A stretch of 64,000 bases of DNA, taken from Mycolicibacterium anyangense (GTDB taxonomy: Bacteria > Actinomycetota > Actinomycetes > Mycobacteriales > Mycobacteriaceae). Shown here piece by piece: positions 16,244 to 25,887 of this stretch (position 1 is the first letter of the stretch; every line of letters starts with the position of its first letter). The position numbers and the translations under genes were made by a program. Under the pieces are notes generated by a model. The model worked only from the letters and a program-made list of their open reading frames with translations, was not told where the DNA came from and ran no database searches. Location: assembly GCF_010731855.1 (NCBI RefSeq), contig NZ_AP022620.1, forward strand, positions 2,976,001-3,040,000, in the 5' to 3' direction.

Positions 16244-18820
16244 GTGAATGATGATCATGTGGATACCGTCCAGCCGCCGCGGGTAACCAGCAGCGGCGCG
16301 CAGAACGCCTCGCCCGGCGACAAGCCGCGGCGGGGCGAGCTGCGCATCTACCTGGGCGCCGCCCCCGGCGTGGGCAAGACCTTCGCGATGCTCGGCGAGG
16401 CCCACCGGCGCCTGGAGCGCGGCACCGATCTGGTGGCCGCGGTGGTCGAGACGCACGGTCGCAAGAAGACCGCCGAACTGTTCGACGGTATCGAGGTGAT
16501 CCCGCCGCGCTACATCGACTACCGGGGCGGCCGGTTCGCCGAGCTCGACGTGCCCGGGGTCCTGGACCGTCACCCGCAGGTGGTGCTCGTCGACGAGCTG
16601 GCTCACACCAACACCCCCGGCAGCAAGAACCCGAAACGCTGGATGGACGTCGAAGAACTTCTCGACGCCGGCATCTCGGTGATCTCCACCGTCAACGTCC
16701 AGCACCTGGAAAGCCTCAACGACGTCGTCGCCCAGATCACCGGTATCGAGCAGCAGGAGACGGTGCCCGACGAGATCGTGCGCGGCGCCGCCCAGATCGA
16801 ACTCGTCGACATCACGCCGGAGGCGTTGCGGCGCAGGCTTTCTCACGGCAACGTGTATGCGCCGGAGAAGGTCGACGCGGCGCTGTCCAACTACTTCCGC
16901 CGTGGCAACCTCACCGCGCTGCGCGAGCTCGCACTGCTGTGGCTGGCCGACCAGGTCGACGCCGCGCTGTCGAAATACCGCGCGGAGAACAAGATCACCG
17001 CGACCTGGGAGGCCCGCGAGCGGCTGGTGGTCGCGGTGACCGGCGGCCCGGAGTCCGAGACCCTGGTGCGCCGGGCGTCGCGGATCGCCTCCAAGTCCAG
17101 CGCCGAGCTGATGATCGTGCACGTGGTCCGCGGCGACGGCCTGTCCGGGGTGAGCGCGCCGCAGATGGGCAAGGTCCGTGAGCTGGCCGCCAGCCTGGGC
17201 GCCACCGTGCACACCGTCGTCGGCGACGATGTGCCAAAAGCGTTGCTGGACTTCGCCCGCGAGATGAACGCCACCCAGTTGGTGATCGGCACCTCGCGGC
17301 GCTCGCGGTGGGCGCGGATCTTCGACGAGGGCATCGGCGCGGCGATCGTGCAAGAGTCCGGCAAGATCGACGTCCACATGGTCACCCACGAGGAGGCCAG
17401 GCGCCGGATCTCGATGCGCGCCGCCTCCCCGCGCGAACGACGGGCCCTGTCGTGGGTGGCCGCGGTGGTGGTGCCATCACTGATCTGCGGGATCAACGTC
17501 GCCTTCCTGGACCGCTACCTCAACACCGCCGGTGAGAGCGCACTGTTCTTCGTCGGCATCCTGCTGGTGGCACTGCTGGGTGGCGTGGTCCCCGCGATGG
17601 TCTCGGCGGTGCTGTCCGGCCTGTTGCTCAACTATTTCCTGACCGCACCGCGCTACACCTTCACCATCGCCGAGCCCGACGCCGCCATCACCCAGTTCGT
17701 CATGCTGGCCATGGCGGTGGCGGTGGCGGCCCTGGTCGACAGCGCCGCCAGCCGCCAGCGTGAGGCCCGCCAGGCCTCCCGCGAGGCCGAACTGCTGACG
17801 TTGTTCTCCGGCTCGGTGCTGCGCGGCGCCGACCTGAGCGCCCTGCTGGAGCGGGTCCGGGAGACCTACTCCCAGCGCGCCGTGAGCGTGCTGCGCGTTC
17901 AGGGCGAGGACGAACAGATCGTCGCCTGTGTGGGCGAGAGTCCCTGCGTGACGGTGGATTCCGCCGATACCGCCATCGAGGTCGGCGACGACGAGTTCTG
18001 GATGCTGATGGCCGGACGCCAACTGCCCGCGCGCGATCGGCGGGTGTTGACCTCGGTGGCCAAACAGGCCGCCGGGCTGGTGCGCCAGCGCGAACTCGCC
18101 GAGGAGGCCGGTAAGGCCGCGGCCATCGAGAAGGCCGACGAACTGCGCCGCTCGCTGCTCTCGGCGGTCAGCCACGACCTGCGCACGCCGCTGGCCGGGG
18201 CCAAGGCCGCGGTGTCGAGCCTGCGGTCCGACGATATCGACTTCTCCGCCGAGGACACCGCCGAACTGCTGGCCACCATCGAGGAGTCGGTGGACCAGCT
18301 CACCGCGCTCGTCGACAACCTGCTGGACTCCTCCAGGCTGGCGACCGGGGTGGTACGGCCCGAACTCAAGCGGGTGTACCTCGAAGAGGTGGTGCAGCGC
18401 GCCCTGCTGTCGATCGGGCGCGGGGCCACCGGATTCGGGCGCAGCGGGCTGGACCGGATCAAGGTCGAGGTAGGCGACGCGGTGGCGATGGCCGACGCCG
18501 GTCTGCTGGAGCGGGTGCTGGCCAACCTGCTGGACAACTCGCTGCGCTACGCCCCGGACAGCATCGTGCGGGTCAACGCCGGACAGGTCGGCGATCGTAT
18601 CCTGATCAACGTGGTCGACGAAGGTCCGGGCGTGCCGCGCGGCACCGAGGACCAGATGTTCGAGGCCTTCCAGCGGCTTGGTGACCGCAACAACAAGCAC
18701 GGTGTCGGACTTGGCCTTTCGGTGGCCAAGGGGTTCGTCGAGGCGATGGGTGGCACCATCTCGGCCACCGATACGCCGGGCGGCGGCCTGACCGTCATCG
18801 TCGACCTGGGGGCGCCATGA
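16244..18820 (+). CDS. kdpD: KdpD osmosensitive K+ sensor histidine kinase
   Basis: The 858-residue kinase has the standard KdpD order: an N-terminal KdpD domain with Walker A GAAPGVGKTF (about 38-47) and VLVDELAHTN, a universal-stress-protein-like domain (about 250-375), four membrane helices (about 400-505), a GAF-like region, and a histidine kinase core with phospho-acceptor His644 in SAVSHDLRTP, followed by an ATPase domain with NLLDNSLRYAP, DEGPGVP and GVGLGLSVA. KdpD senses low K+ or turgor and phosphorylates KdpE. The N-terminal USP domain is where c-di-AMP binds in some Gram-positives. GTG start 16244 is 5 bp after kdpC; the stop overlaps kdpE by ATGA. Confidence 0.95.
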   Translation: MNDDHVDTVQPPRVTSSGAQNASPGDKPRRGELRIYLGAAPGVGKTFAMLGEAHRRLERGTDLVAAVVETHGRKKTAELFDGIEVIPPRYIDYRGGRFAELDVPGVLDRHPQVVLVDELAHTNTPGSKNPKRWMDVEELLDAGISVISTVNVQHLESLNDVVAQITGIEQQETVPDEIVRGAAQIELVDITPEALRRRLSHGNVYAPEKVDAALSNYFRRGNLTALRELALLWLADQVDAALSKYRAENKITATWEARERLVVAVTGGPESETLVRRASRIASKSSAELMIVHVVRGDGLSGVSAPQMGKVRELAASLGATVHTVVGDDVPKALLDFAREMNATQLVIGTSRRSRWARIFDEGIGAAIVQESGKIDVHMVTHEEARRRISMRAASPRERRALSWVAAVVVPSLICGINVAFLDRYLNTAGESALFFVGILLVALLGGVVPAMVSAVLSGLLLNYFLTAPRYTFTIAEPDAAITQFVMLAMAVAVAALVDSAASRQREARQASREAELLTLFSGSVLRGADLSALLERVRETYSQRAVSVLRVQGEDEQIVACVGESPCVTVDSADTAIEVGDDEFWMLMAGRQLPARDRRVLTSVAKQAAGLVRQRELAEEAGKAAAIEKADELRRSLLSAVSHDLRTPLAGAKAAVSSLRSDDIDFSAEDTAELLATIEESVDQLTALVDNLLDSSRLATGVVRPELKRVYLEEVVQRALLSIGRGATGFGRSGLDRIKVEVGDAVAMADAGLLERVLANLLDNSLRYAPDSIVRVNAGQVGDRILINVVDEGPGVPRGTEDQMFEAFQRLGDRNNKHGVGLGLSVAKGFVEAMGGTISATDTPGGGLTVIVDLGAP

Positions 18821-19503
18821 CCAAGGTCAAGGTGCTGGTGATCGACGACGAACCACAGATCCTGCGCGCCCTGCGGATCAACCTCAGCGTGCGCGGCTAC
18901 GAGGTGATCACCGCCGCGACCGGTGCGGCGGCGTTGAAGGCCGCCGCCGAACACCGGCCGGACGTGGTGGTGCTCGACCTCGGTCTGCCCGATATGGACG
19001 GGATCGAGGTACTCGGCGGTCTGCGCGGGTGGCTGTCCGCACCGGTGATCGTGCTGTCGGCGCGCACCGACTCCACCGAGAAGGTCGAGGCGCTCGACGC
19101 CGGCGCGGACGACTACGTGACCAAGCCGTTCGGGATGGACGAATTCCTGGCCCGGCTGCGCGCCGCCGTGCGCCGCGGCGCGGTGGCATCCGAGACCGAC
19201 GAGCCGGTGATCGAAACATCCTCGTTCACAGTCGATCTGGCGGCCAAGAAGGTCGTCAAGAACGGCGCCGAGGTGCACCTGACCCCGACCGAGTGGGGCA
19301 TGCTTGAGATGCTGGTGCGCAACCGCGGCAAGCTGGTCGGGCGCGAGGAGTTGCTGCGGGAGGTCTGGGGGCCGGCCTACGCCAAGGAGACGCACTACCT
19401 GCGGGTATACCTGGCTCAGCTGCGCCGCAAGCTCGAGGTCGACCCGTCGCATCCGCGTCATCTGCTGACCGAAGCCGGCATGGGGTACCGCTTCGAGGCC
19501 TGA
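18817..19503 (+). CDS. kdpE: KdpE response regulator (OmpR family)
   Basis: The 228-residue protein has a receiver domain (acidic pair in VIDDEP, phospho-acceptor Asp54 in VVVLDLGLPD, Lys near 103 in TKPFGMDEFL) and a C-terminal winged-helix domain with LTPTEWGMLEML and LREVWGPAYAKETHYLRVYLAQLRRKL in two blocks. It is the transcriptional partner of KdpD and activates kdp at low potassium. The ATGA overlap with kdpD implies coupled translation. OmpR-type regulators bind 10-11-bp direct repeats; candidate sites lie at 11297-11313 and 19831-19847. Confidence 0.95.
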   Translation: MTKVKVLVIDDEPQILRALRINLSVRGYEVITAATGAAALKAAAEHRPDVVVLDLGLPDMDGIEVLGGLRGWLSAPVIVLSARTDSTEKVEALDAGADDYVTKPFGMDEFLARLRAAVRRGAVASETDEPVIETSSFTVDLAAKKVVKNGAEVHLTPTEWGMLEMLVRNRGKLVGREELLREVWGPAYAKETHYLRVYLAQLRRKLEVDPSHPRHLLTEAGMGYRFEA

Positions 19504-19634
19504 GCGACGGGCACACAGACACACGCGCGTGTTCGGATGACACATCTGTCCGCAGGCAACTATCGTGACATCGTCATATGTTGATACGTACCCGCAGTGC
19601 CCGCCCCCACGGGCCGCGAAGGAGATGATCCGAC

Positions 19635-19745
19635 ATGAATGTTTCCGAGACCAAGCACACCGGTGGTTGCACCTGTCGCTGTAACGCCTGCGACGGTGGC
19701 CATCACTGCCACAACATCGGCAGCGGCTGCCGCGTCAAGCCGTAA
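19635..19745 (+). CDS. 36-residue Cys/His-rich peptide, putative metal-binding
   Basis: ATG 19635 has GAAGGAG about ten bases upstream, and the frame ends at TAA 19745. The peptide has six Cys (12, 14, 16, 19, 25, 31) and His at 8, 23, 24 and 26, so ten of 36 residues are potential metal ligands. The core pattern C-x-C-x-C-x2-C followed by HHCH looks like a miniature metallothionein or a zinc-ribbon-like knot. It is not the MymT copper metallothionein, whose sequence differs. A strong terminator 17 bp downstream makes it a self-contained transcription unit between kdpE and the KimA-like gene. Function is unknown; metal buffering is inference. Confidence 0.7.
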   Translation: MNVSETKHTGGCTCRCNACDGGHHCHNIGSGCRVKP

Positions 19746-19761
19746 TCTTCTGCACTACTGC

Positions 19762-19802
19762 GATCAGAGCGCCGGGCACGTGACGGCGCTCTGATCGTTT
19801 TT
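19762..19802 (+). terminator. Intrinsic terminator after the Cys-rich peptide
   Basis: Perfect 13-bp stem (19762-19774 with 19784-19796), 9-base loop, followed by GTTTTT. It is one of the few canonical U-tract terminators in the window. Confidence 0.9.
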
Positions 19803-19830
19803 CACCCAGCGCCGCGCGCCGGGGGGAATT

Positions 19831-19887
19831 CTTAACGGAATCTCTACGGGTCAGGCAACGCGGGCAGCCCTGCGGCAAAACTAGGCT
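19831..19887 (+). promoter_or_regulatory. Promoter of the KimA-like gene with KdpE-like repeat
   Basis: Read on the minus strand, 19847-19831 is GTAGAG-N5-GTTAAG, an 11-bp-period repeat like that upstream of kdp but inverted. A TAGGCT -10 element (19882-19887) lies 8 bases before the GTG at 19896, so the mRNA is probably leaderless. Confidence 0.5.
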
Positions 19888-19895
19888 GGCCTCTC

Positions 19896-21848
19896 GTGTC
19901 TTCACCGACTTCACTGATGAAACGCCTCGTCGTCGGTCGGCCGTTTCGCAGTGACAGCCTCGGCCACACCCTGCTGTCCAAGCGCATCGCGCTGCCCGTG
20001 TTCGCCAGCGACCCGCTGTCGTCGGTGGCCTATGCCACCCAGGAGATCCTGCTCATCCTGACCCTGGGCGGGCTGGCCTACATGCACCTGACGCCCTACA
20101 TCGCCGCAGGCGTGGTGGTGCTGCTGGCCGTCGTCGTGCTGTCCTACCGGCAGGTGGTCAAGGCCTACCCCAGCGGCGGCGGCTCCTACGAAGTGGTGTC
20201 CAAGAACCTCGGCCCGTTTGCGGGCCTGGTGGTGGCCGCGGCGCTGATGGTCGACTATGTGATGACCGTCGCGGTGTCGGTGGCCGCCGGAGTGGACAAC
20301 ATCATCTCGGCAATTCCCGAACTCAACGCCTACCGGGTGGCCATCAACGTCGGGTTCATCGTCGTACTCACCGCAATGAACCTGCGCGGGGTCCGGGAGT
20401 CCGGACGCGCCTTCGCCATTCCCACCTACGCCTTCATCGCCGGTGTCTACCTCATGGTGGCGCTGGGACTGTTCCGGGCCGTCCTGGGGCATCCGCCGGT
20501 GGCCGAAAGCGCCCACTACGGTGTGCGCGCCGAGCAGGTCGGACTCACCACACTCGCGCTCGTCCTGCTCATCCTCCGGGCCTTCTCCTCGGGATGCACC
20601 GCACTGACCGGTGTCGAAGCCATCTCCAACGGCGTACCCGCCTTCCGGAAGCCCAAGGCGCTCAATGCCGCTCGCACGATGACCGCGATGGGCATCCTGG
20701 CTACCACGATGTTCGCCGGAGTGACCGCACTGGCACTGATCGCCAAGACCCGCGTGGTGGAGAACACCTGCGACCTGGTCGGATTTCAGGGCGACTGCAC
20801 TACCGAGCCGCAACGCACCGTCATCGCCCAACTGGCCGCGGCGGTGTTCGGCAACAACAGCATCTTGTTCTTCTTCATCCAGGCCGCCACCGCGCTGATC
20901 CTGATCCTGGCAGCCAACACCGCCTACAACGGATTCCCGCTGCTGGCATCGATCCTGGCCCAGGACAGATATCTGCCCCGGCAGCTGCAGAACCGCGGCG
21001 ACCGGCTGGCCTACTCCAACGGCATCATCCTGCTGGCCGTGGTCGCCGGCGGCCTCATCTACGCCTTCGACGGTTCGGTGACCCGGCTGATCCAGCTCTA
21101 CATCATGGGCGTGTTCACCTCGTTCACGCTGTGCCAGGCCGGCATGGTGCGGCATTGGAATACCGCGCTGCGCCACGCCGACACCGCGGCTGACCGTCGA
21201 AAGATCAAGGGCGCCAGGGCTGTCAACGCATTCGGGGCGGTCCTGACCGGCCTGGTCCTGGTGGTCGTGATGATCACGAAGTTCACCCACGGCGCCTACC
21301 TGGTGGTCATCGCGATACCCGTGCTGTGTGTGGTCATGCAATCCATTTATCGGCACTACGCCTCGGTACGCGAGGAACTCCAGGTCGACGCCGACGACGA
21401 AGGCACACTGCCCAGCCGGGTGCACGCCGTGGTACTGGTCTCCGGATGGAACAAGGCCACCCAGCGTGCTGTCCTGTTCGCCCGCGCCACGAAACCGCAC
21501 ACCTTGACCGCCTTGACGGTGAACATCAGCGACAGCGACACCCGCGCCTTGCATCGCGAGTGGGAGAACCTGGACGTCGACGTGCCGCTGAAGGTGGTCG
21601 AGTCGCCGTACCGCGAAATCACCCGACCGGTGCTGCAGTACCTCAAGCGCGCCAGGCAGGGCCCCCGCGACGTGGTGTGCGTCTACATCCCCGAAACCGT
21701 CGTCGGCCGGTCGTGGCAGAACCTACTGCACAACCAGAGCTCGCTGCGGCTCAAGGCCCGCTTGCTCTTCGAGCCGGACGTGATGGTGACCAGCGTTCCC
21801 TACCAACTGCACACCGCCACCCACCGGGATCTGACCGCCGCCGGGTAA
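19896..21848 (+). CDS. KimA-like APC-superfamily transporter, probable K+ importer
   Basis: The 650-residue protein has about twelve membrane segments (residues roughly 35-470) and a soluble C-terminal domain of about 180 residues. The N-terminus reads LSKRIALPVFASDPLSSVAYATQEIL, split here as two adjacent motifs LSKRIALPVFASDP and LSSVAYATQEIL, which closely resembles the start of Bacillus KimA (YdaO), a K+/H+ symporter of the APC superfamily with a regulatory cytosolic tail. Generic annotation would call it an amino acid permease. Position directly after kdp and a shared upstream repeat support potassium as substrate. GTG 19896 follows a -10 element by 8 bases. Family similarity is from memory; substrate is inference. 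Confidence 0.7.
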   Translation: MSSPTSLMKRLVVGRPFRSDSLGHTLLSKRIALPVFASDPLSSVAYATQEILLILTLGGLAYMHLTPYIAAGVVVLLAVVVLSYRQVVKAYPSGGGSYEVVSKNLGPFAGLVVAAALMVDYVMTVAVSVAAGVDNIISAIPELNAYRVAINVGFIVVLTAMNLRGVRESGRAFAIPTYAFIAGVYLMVALGLFRAVLGHPPVAESAHYGVRAEQVGLTTLALVLLILRAFSSGCTALTGVEAISNGVPAFRKPKALNAARTMTAMGILATTMFAGVTALALIAKTRVVENTCDLVGFQGDCTTEPQRTVIAQLAAAVFGNNSILFFFIQAATALILILAANTAYNGFPLLASILAQDRYLPRQLQNRGDRLAYSNGIILLAVVAGGLIYAFDGSVTRLIQLYIMGVFTSFTLCQAGMVRHWNTALRHADTAADRRKIKGARAVNAFGAVLTGLVLVVVMITKFTHGAYLVVIAIPVLCVVMQSIYRHYASVREELQVDADDEGTLPSRVHAVVLVSGWNKATQRAVLFARATKPHTLTALTVNISDSDTRALHREWENLDVDVPLKVVESPYREITRPVLQYLKRARQGPRDVVCVYIPETVVGRSWQNLLHNQSSLRLKARLLFEPDVMVTSVPYQLHTATHRDLTAAG

Positions 21849-21888
21849 CCGGCGGTTGACGCCGGTGCCGCAGGGGTACCCGTGCCCC

Positions 21889-22380
21889 ATGCGGACCGCC
21901 AAATCCGGCAGGCTGCAACGACCCCAGGTCGGGCTGCTCGCCGTGCAGGGGGCCGCGGTGCTCGTCGCCGCGGCCTTCCTGGCTGTCGCGATCGCCGGGT
22001 TCACCCCCGGCCTGACCACCCGGCTGGACCAGTTGCAGTGGTGGGGGCCGGAATCGCGCGCGCAACTGTTCGGGGTGTTCGACACCTCGGTACTGCACAA
22101 CCTGGTGCACCTGCTGGCCGGAATGGCCGGGCTGCTACTGGCCACCAGCTACGCCCGAGCCCGGGCCTACCTGATCATCGGGGGGCTGATGTTCCTGGGC
22201 CTGTGGCTCTACGGGCTGCTGGGTGACCCCGCCGTCGTCCCGCTCGGCGATGCCGACAACTGGCTGCACTTCTCGATCGGTGTGGTGATGGTTCTGCTGG
22301 GCGTCACACTGGCCGGCGCCAGGGTGCCCACCGGCGCCGGCGGAGAACCCCTGCTTCCCGAGGACGACGGCCTCAGCTGA
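21889..22380 (+). CDS. DUF4383-type four-helix membrane protein
   Basis: From ATG 21889 the protein has 163 residues; a TTG start at 21856 in the same frame is possible. Four hydrophobic segments are visible, with DTSVLHNLVHLLAGMAGLLLA and DNWLHFSIGVVMVLLG, split around a LGLWLYGLLGDP loop. The conserved His-containing helices (HNLVH, WLHF) match DUF4383 proteins common in actinobacteria, whose function is unknown. Location is the plasma membrane. It follows the KimA-like gene by 40 bp on the same strand and overlaps the ppx stop region by 8 bp tail to tail. Confidence 0.7.
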   Translation: MRTAKSGRLQRPQVGLLAVQGAAVLVAAAFLAVAIAGFTPGLTTRLDQLQWWGPESRAQLFGVFDTSVLHNLVHLLAGMAGLLLATSYARARAYLIIGGLMFLGLWLYGLLGDPAVVPLGDADNWLHFSIGVVMVLLGVTLAGARVPTGAGGEPLLPEDDGLS

Positions 22381-23320
22381 TCGACAGCGCGATACCGTCG
22401 AGGATGTCGTGCTCGCTGACGATCAACCGGTCGATCCCGGCCCGTTGTCCCAGGGCATCGGCCAGTTCCTCGACGACGATCGAACCGCCGCCGATCACGT
22501 CCACCCGGCCTTCGTGCATCGGCCCCAGCGCCGCCCGCTGCGCACGGGTCATCCCGATCAGCTGATCGCATACCGGCAGCAGCTGACCGAACGACACCTG
22601 CGACAGGTGGATCGCGTCGGAGTCATAGGTCGTCATGTTCTGCGCCAACGCCGCCAGGGTGGTGAAGGTGCCGGCCACCCCCACCCAGGTCTTGGCCTTC
22701 TCCACCGGAACCACCCGCAGCGCCTCACCGAGGCGCTCACGTACCACCTCGCGGGCCGCGGCGATCTCGACAGCCGTCGGCGGATCGGAATGCAGACAGC
22801 GTTCGGTCAGCCGCACACATCCGATATCGGCCGAGTACGACGCCTGCACGCCACCGTGCCCGCCCAACACCACCTCCGTCGACCCACCACCGAGGTCGAC
22901 CACGACGAAAGGTGCTGCATCAGAATTCAATTCACCTACCGCGCCGTTGAACGACAGCTCGGCCTCCTCGGCCCCGGTAATCACCTCGGCCACGGCACCC
23001 GGCACCACGCGGCCCAGCACCTCGGCCGTCATCGCGAAGAACACGTCGCGGTTGGCGGCGTCCCGGGTGGCCGACGTCGCCACCATCCGCACTGTGGGAA
23101 CCTCGAACCGGTCCAACAGGGCGGCGTAGTCGACGAGCGCCGCACGGGTCCGCTCCAGGGCGTCGGGAGCGAATTGCCCAGTGGCGTCGACGCCCTGACC
23201 CAGGCGCACGATCCGCATCTCCCGGTGCACATCGCGCAGCCGGCCTTCGAGGCGGTCGGCGATCAGCAACCGGATCGAGTTGGTGCCGCAGTCGATCGCC
23301 GCCACCCGGTTCACGTCCAC
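22373..23320 (-). CDS. ppx: Ppx/GppA-family exopolyphosphatase
   Basis: The 315-residue protein has the actin-like ASKHA fold of Ppx/GppA: an N-terminal phosphate loop AAIDCGTNSIRLLIAD, a VVDLGGGSTEVVLG second loop near residue 140, and C-terminal GGGSIVVEELAD. Such enzymes hydrolyse polyphosphate or pppGpp. Mycobacteria carry two short paralogs; the position next to eno and the FtsB-like gene corresponds to Rv1026 (ppx2), the short, single-module type. It overlaps the upstream DUF501 gene by 10 bp, so they are co-transcribed. Confidence 0.9.
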   Translation of the reverse strand: MDVNRVAAIDCGTNSIRLLIADRLEGRLRDVHREMRIVRLGQGVDATGQFAPDALERTRAALVDYAALLDRFEVPTVRMVATSATRDAANRDVFFAMTAEVLGRVVPGAVAEVITGAEEAELSFNGAVGELNSDAAPFVVVDLGGGSTEVVLGGHGGVQASYSADIGCVRLTERCLHSDPPTAVEIAAAREVVRERLGEALRVVPVEKAKTWVGVAGTFTTLAALAQNMTTYDSDAIHLSQVSFGQLLPVCDQLIGMTRAQRAALGPMHEGRVDVIGGGSIVVEELADALGQRAGIDRLIVSEHDILDGIALSIS

Positions 23321-23802
23321 TCCCCCTTCGCCAGAATTCCGGCCATCGCCGGTTCGGCGGCCAGCACCGCCAGCGCCTGATCACCAAAAGGATTGACGCC
23401 GCGGCCTTTTGCCAACGAATGTGCGATCAGCACATGCAGGCACTTCACCCGGTCCGGCATCCCGCCACCGGAGAACGTGGTGCCCAGCGATTCGATCGCA
23501 TCCCGCTCGGCCAGATAGGACTCGTGCGCCCGCCGGTAGGCGTCGGCGACCTCGGGGTCGGCCGCCAACCGCTCGCTCATCGAGCGCATCAGGCCCTCGG
23601 ACTCCAGCCGGCTCGCCGCCGCCGTCAGCGCCGGATGGGTCAGATAGAACAGGGTAGGGAACGGGGTGCCGTCGGGCAGCCGCGGCGCCGTCTTCACCAC
23701 GGCCGGTTCACCATTGGGGCATCGGTAGGCGATCTCGAGCACACCGCGTGGCTCCCGCCCCAACTGCTGGGCCACCGCGGCGAGATCGGCCGGATCAACC
23801 AC
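23311..23802 (-). CDS. DUF501 family protein
   Basis: I place the start at GTG 23802, which overlaps the end of the FtsB-like gene by 8 bp; the longer Arg-rich upstream extension is a shadow of that gene's Pro-rich tail. The 163-residue product has the DUF501 pattern: RCPNGEPAVVKTAPRL, PTLFYLTHPAL and GGGMPDRVKCLHVLIAHSLA, with GVNPFGDQAL near the end. The conserved Cys and His residues suggest metal or nucleotide binding, but no function is established. The gene sits in the conserved actinobacterial order eno-ftsB-DUF501-ppx. Confidence 0.85.
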   Translation of the reverse strand: MVDPADLAAVAQQLGREPRGVLEIAYRCPNGEPAVVKTAPRLPDGTPFPTLFYLTHPALTAAASRLESEGLMRSMSERLAADPEVADAYRRAHESYLAERDAIESLGTTFSGGGMPDRVKCLHVLIAHSLAKGRGVNPFGDQALAVLAAEPAMAGILAKGEWT

Positions 23803-24472
23803 CGGGCTGCACCGGCGCCGGCTCCGGTGGAGGCGGCGGCGCGTTGGGATCGACCGGCTGCGGCGCGTTGGGATCAACGGGCTGCGGAGCCGGCGGTGGA
23901 CCGTGCGGCGTATCGGCGATGGTGTGCCACAACGAGGTGTACCAGGGATCGCTGCTGCGAGCGGTCTCGGTCTGCGGGCTCGCCCCCGGCGCGGGCACCG
24001 CCCCGGCCGGCAACTGCACCTGATACGGGATGTCGCCGGGCATGACGAAGCCGAGTCGCTCCCGGGCCTGGGCTGCGATGTACACCGGATCGGCCAGCTT
24101 CTGTTTCTGGGATTCCAGCTCCGAGATCTGCTGGCGCAGCATGGCTTCGGTGGCGGCGAGTTGCTTCATCTCGGTGCGCTGGGCGAAGTAGGTGCGCACC
24201 GGTCCGGCGATGGTCAGCGTCAGCACGCACACCACCGCGGCCAGGATGGCGGCCCGCCGGGCGGTGAAGCCCAGTCGCTGTTCGTTGCGCTGCTCGGTCG
24301 ACGCGACGATCGCCCGCCGGATGGGCTCGGTGACGCTGTGCCCGGCCGGCTCGGCCTGCGGCCGCGACTCACGCTTGGCGGCGGGGGTGGGGCGAGGGCG
24401 GTTCCGACTCGACGCCCCCGGCCGGGAGGCCGGGGAGCGCCGCTTCGGGTCAGGCCGCTTGCTTTCCGCCAC
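23795..24472 (-). CDS. ftsB: FtsB/DivIC-family septum formation protein
   Basis: The 225-residue protein has a basic, Pro/Arg-rich cytoplasmic tail (1-75), one membrane segment (about 78-98), a periplasmic coiled coil (about 100-135, QLAATEAMLRQQISELESQ) with a VYIAAQARERLGFVMPGD capping motif, and a Pro-rich C-terminus with a repeated PQPVDPNAP. This is the DivIC/FtsB layout; in the divisome the partner proteins are FtsL and FtsQ. It corresponds to Rv1024. It lies 21 bp after eno and overlaps the DUF501 gene, forming one operon. The long N- and C-terminal disordered tails are typical for mycobacterial members. Confidence 0.85.
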   Translation of the reverse strand: MAESKRPDPKRRSPASRPGASSRNRPRPTPAAKRESRPQAEPAGHSVTEPIRRAIVASTEQRNEQRLGFTARRAAILAAVVCVLTLTIAGPVRTYFAQRTEMKQLAATEAMLRQQISELESQKQKLADPVYIAAQARERLGFVMPGDIPYQVQLPAGAVPAPGASPQTETARSSDPWYTSLWHTIADTPHGPPPAPQPVDPNAPQPVDPNAPPPPPEPAPVQPGG

Positions 24473-24493
24473 AATGACGTCCCTGAGTGGGCG

Positions 24494-25852
<1,359 letters not shown>

Positions 25853-25887
25853 TCATAGCCTAGATGGTCGGCAGCGCGGTAGTGCTG

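Noticed and set aside
16061..17389. Long minus-strand frame antisense to kdpC/kdpD
   Set aside because: It is a GC-bias shadow rich in His, Gly, Arg and Asp with no domain; the plus strand encodes clear Kdp proteins.
19803..19895. c-di-AMP (ydaO-type) riboswitch ahead of the KimA-like gene
   Set aside because: Only about 90 bases separate the terminator from the start codon, none of the conserved helices is visible, and the -10 position implies no leader.
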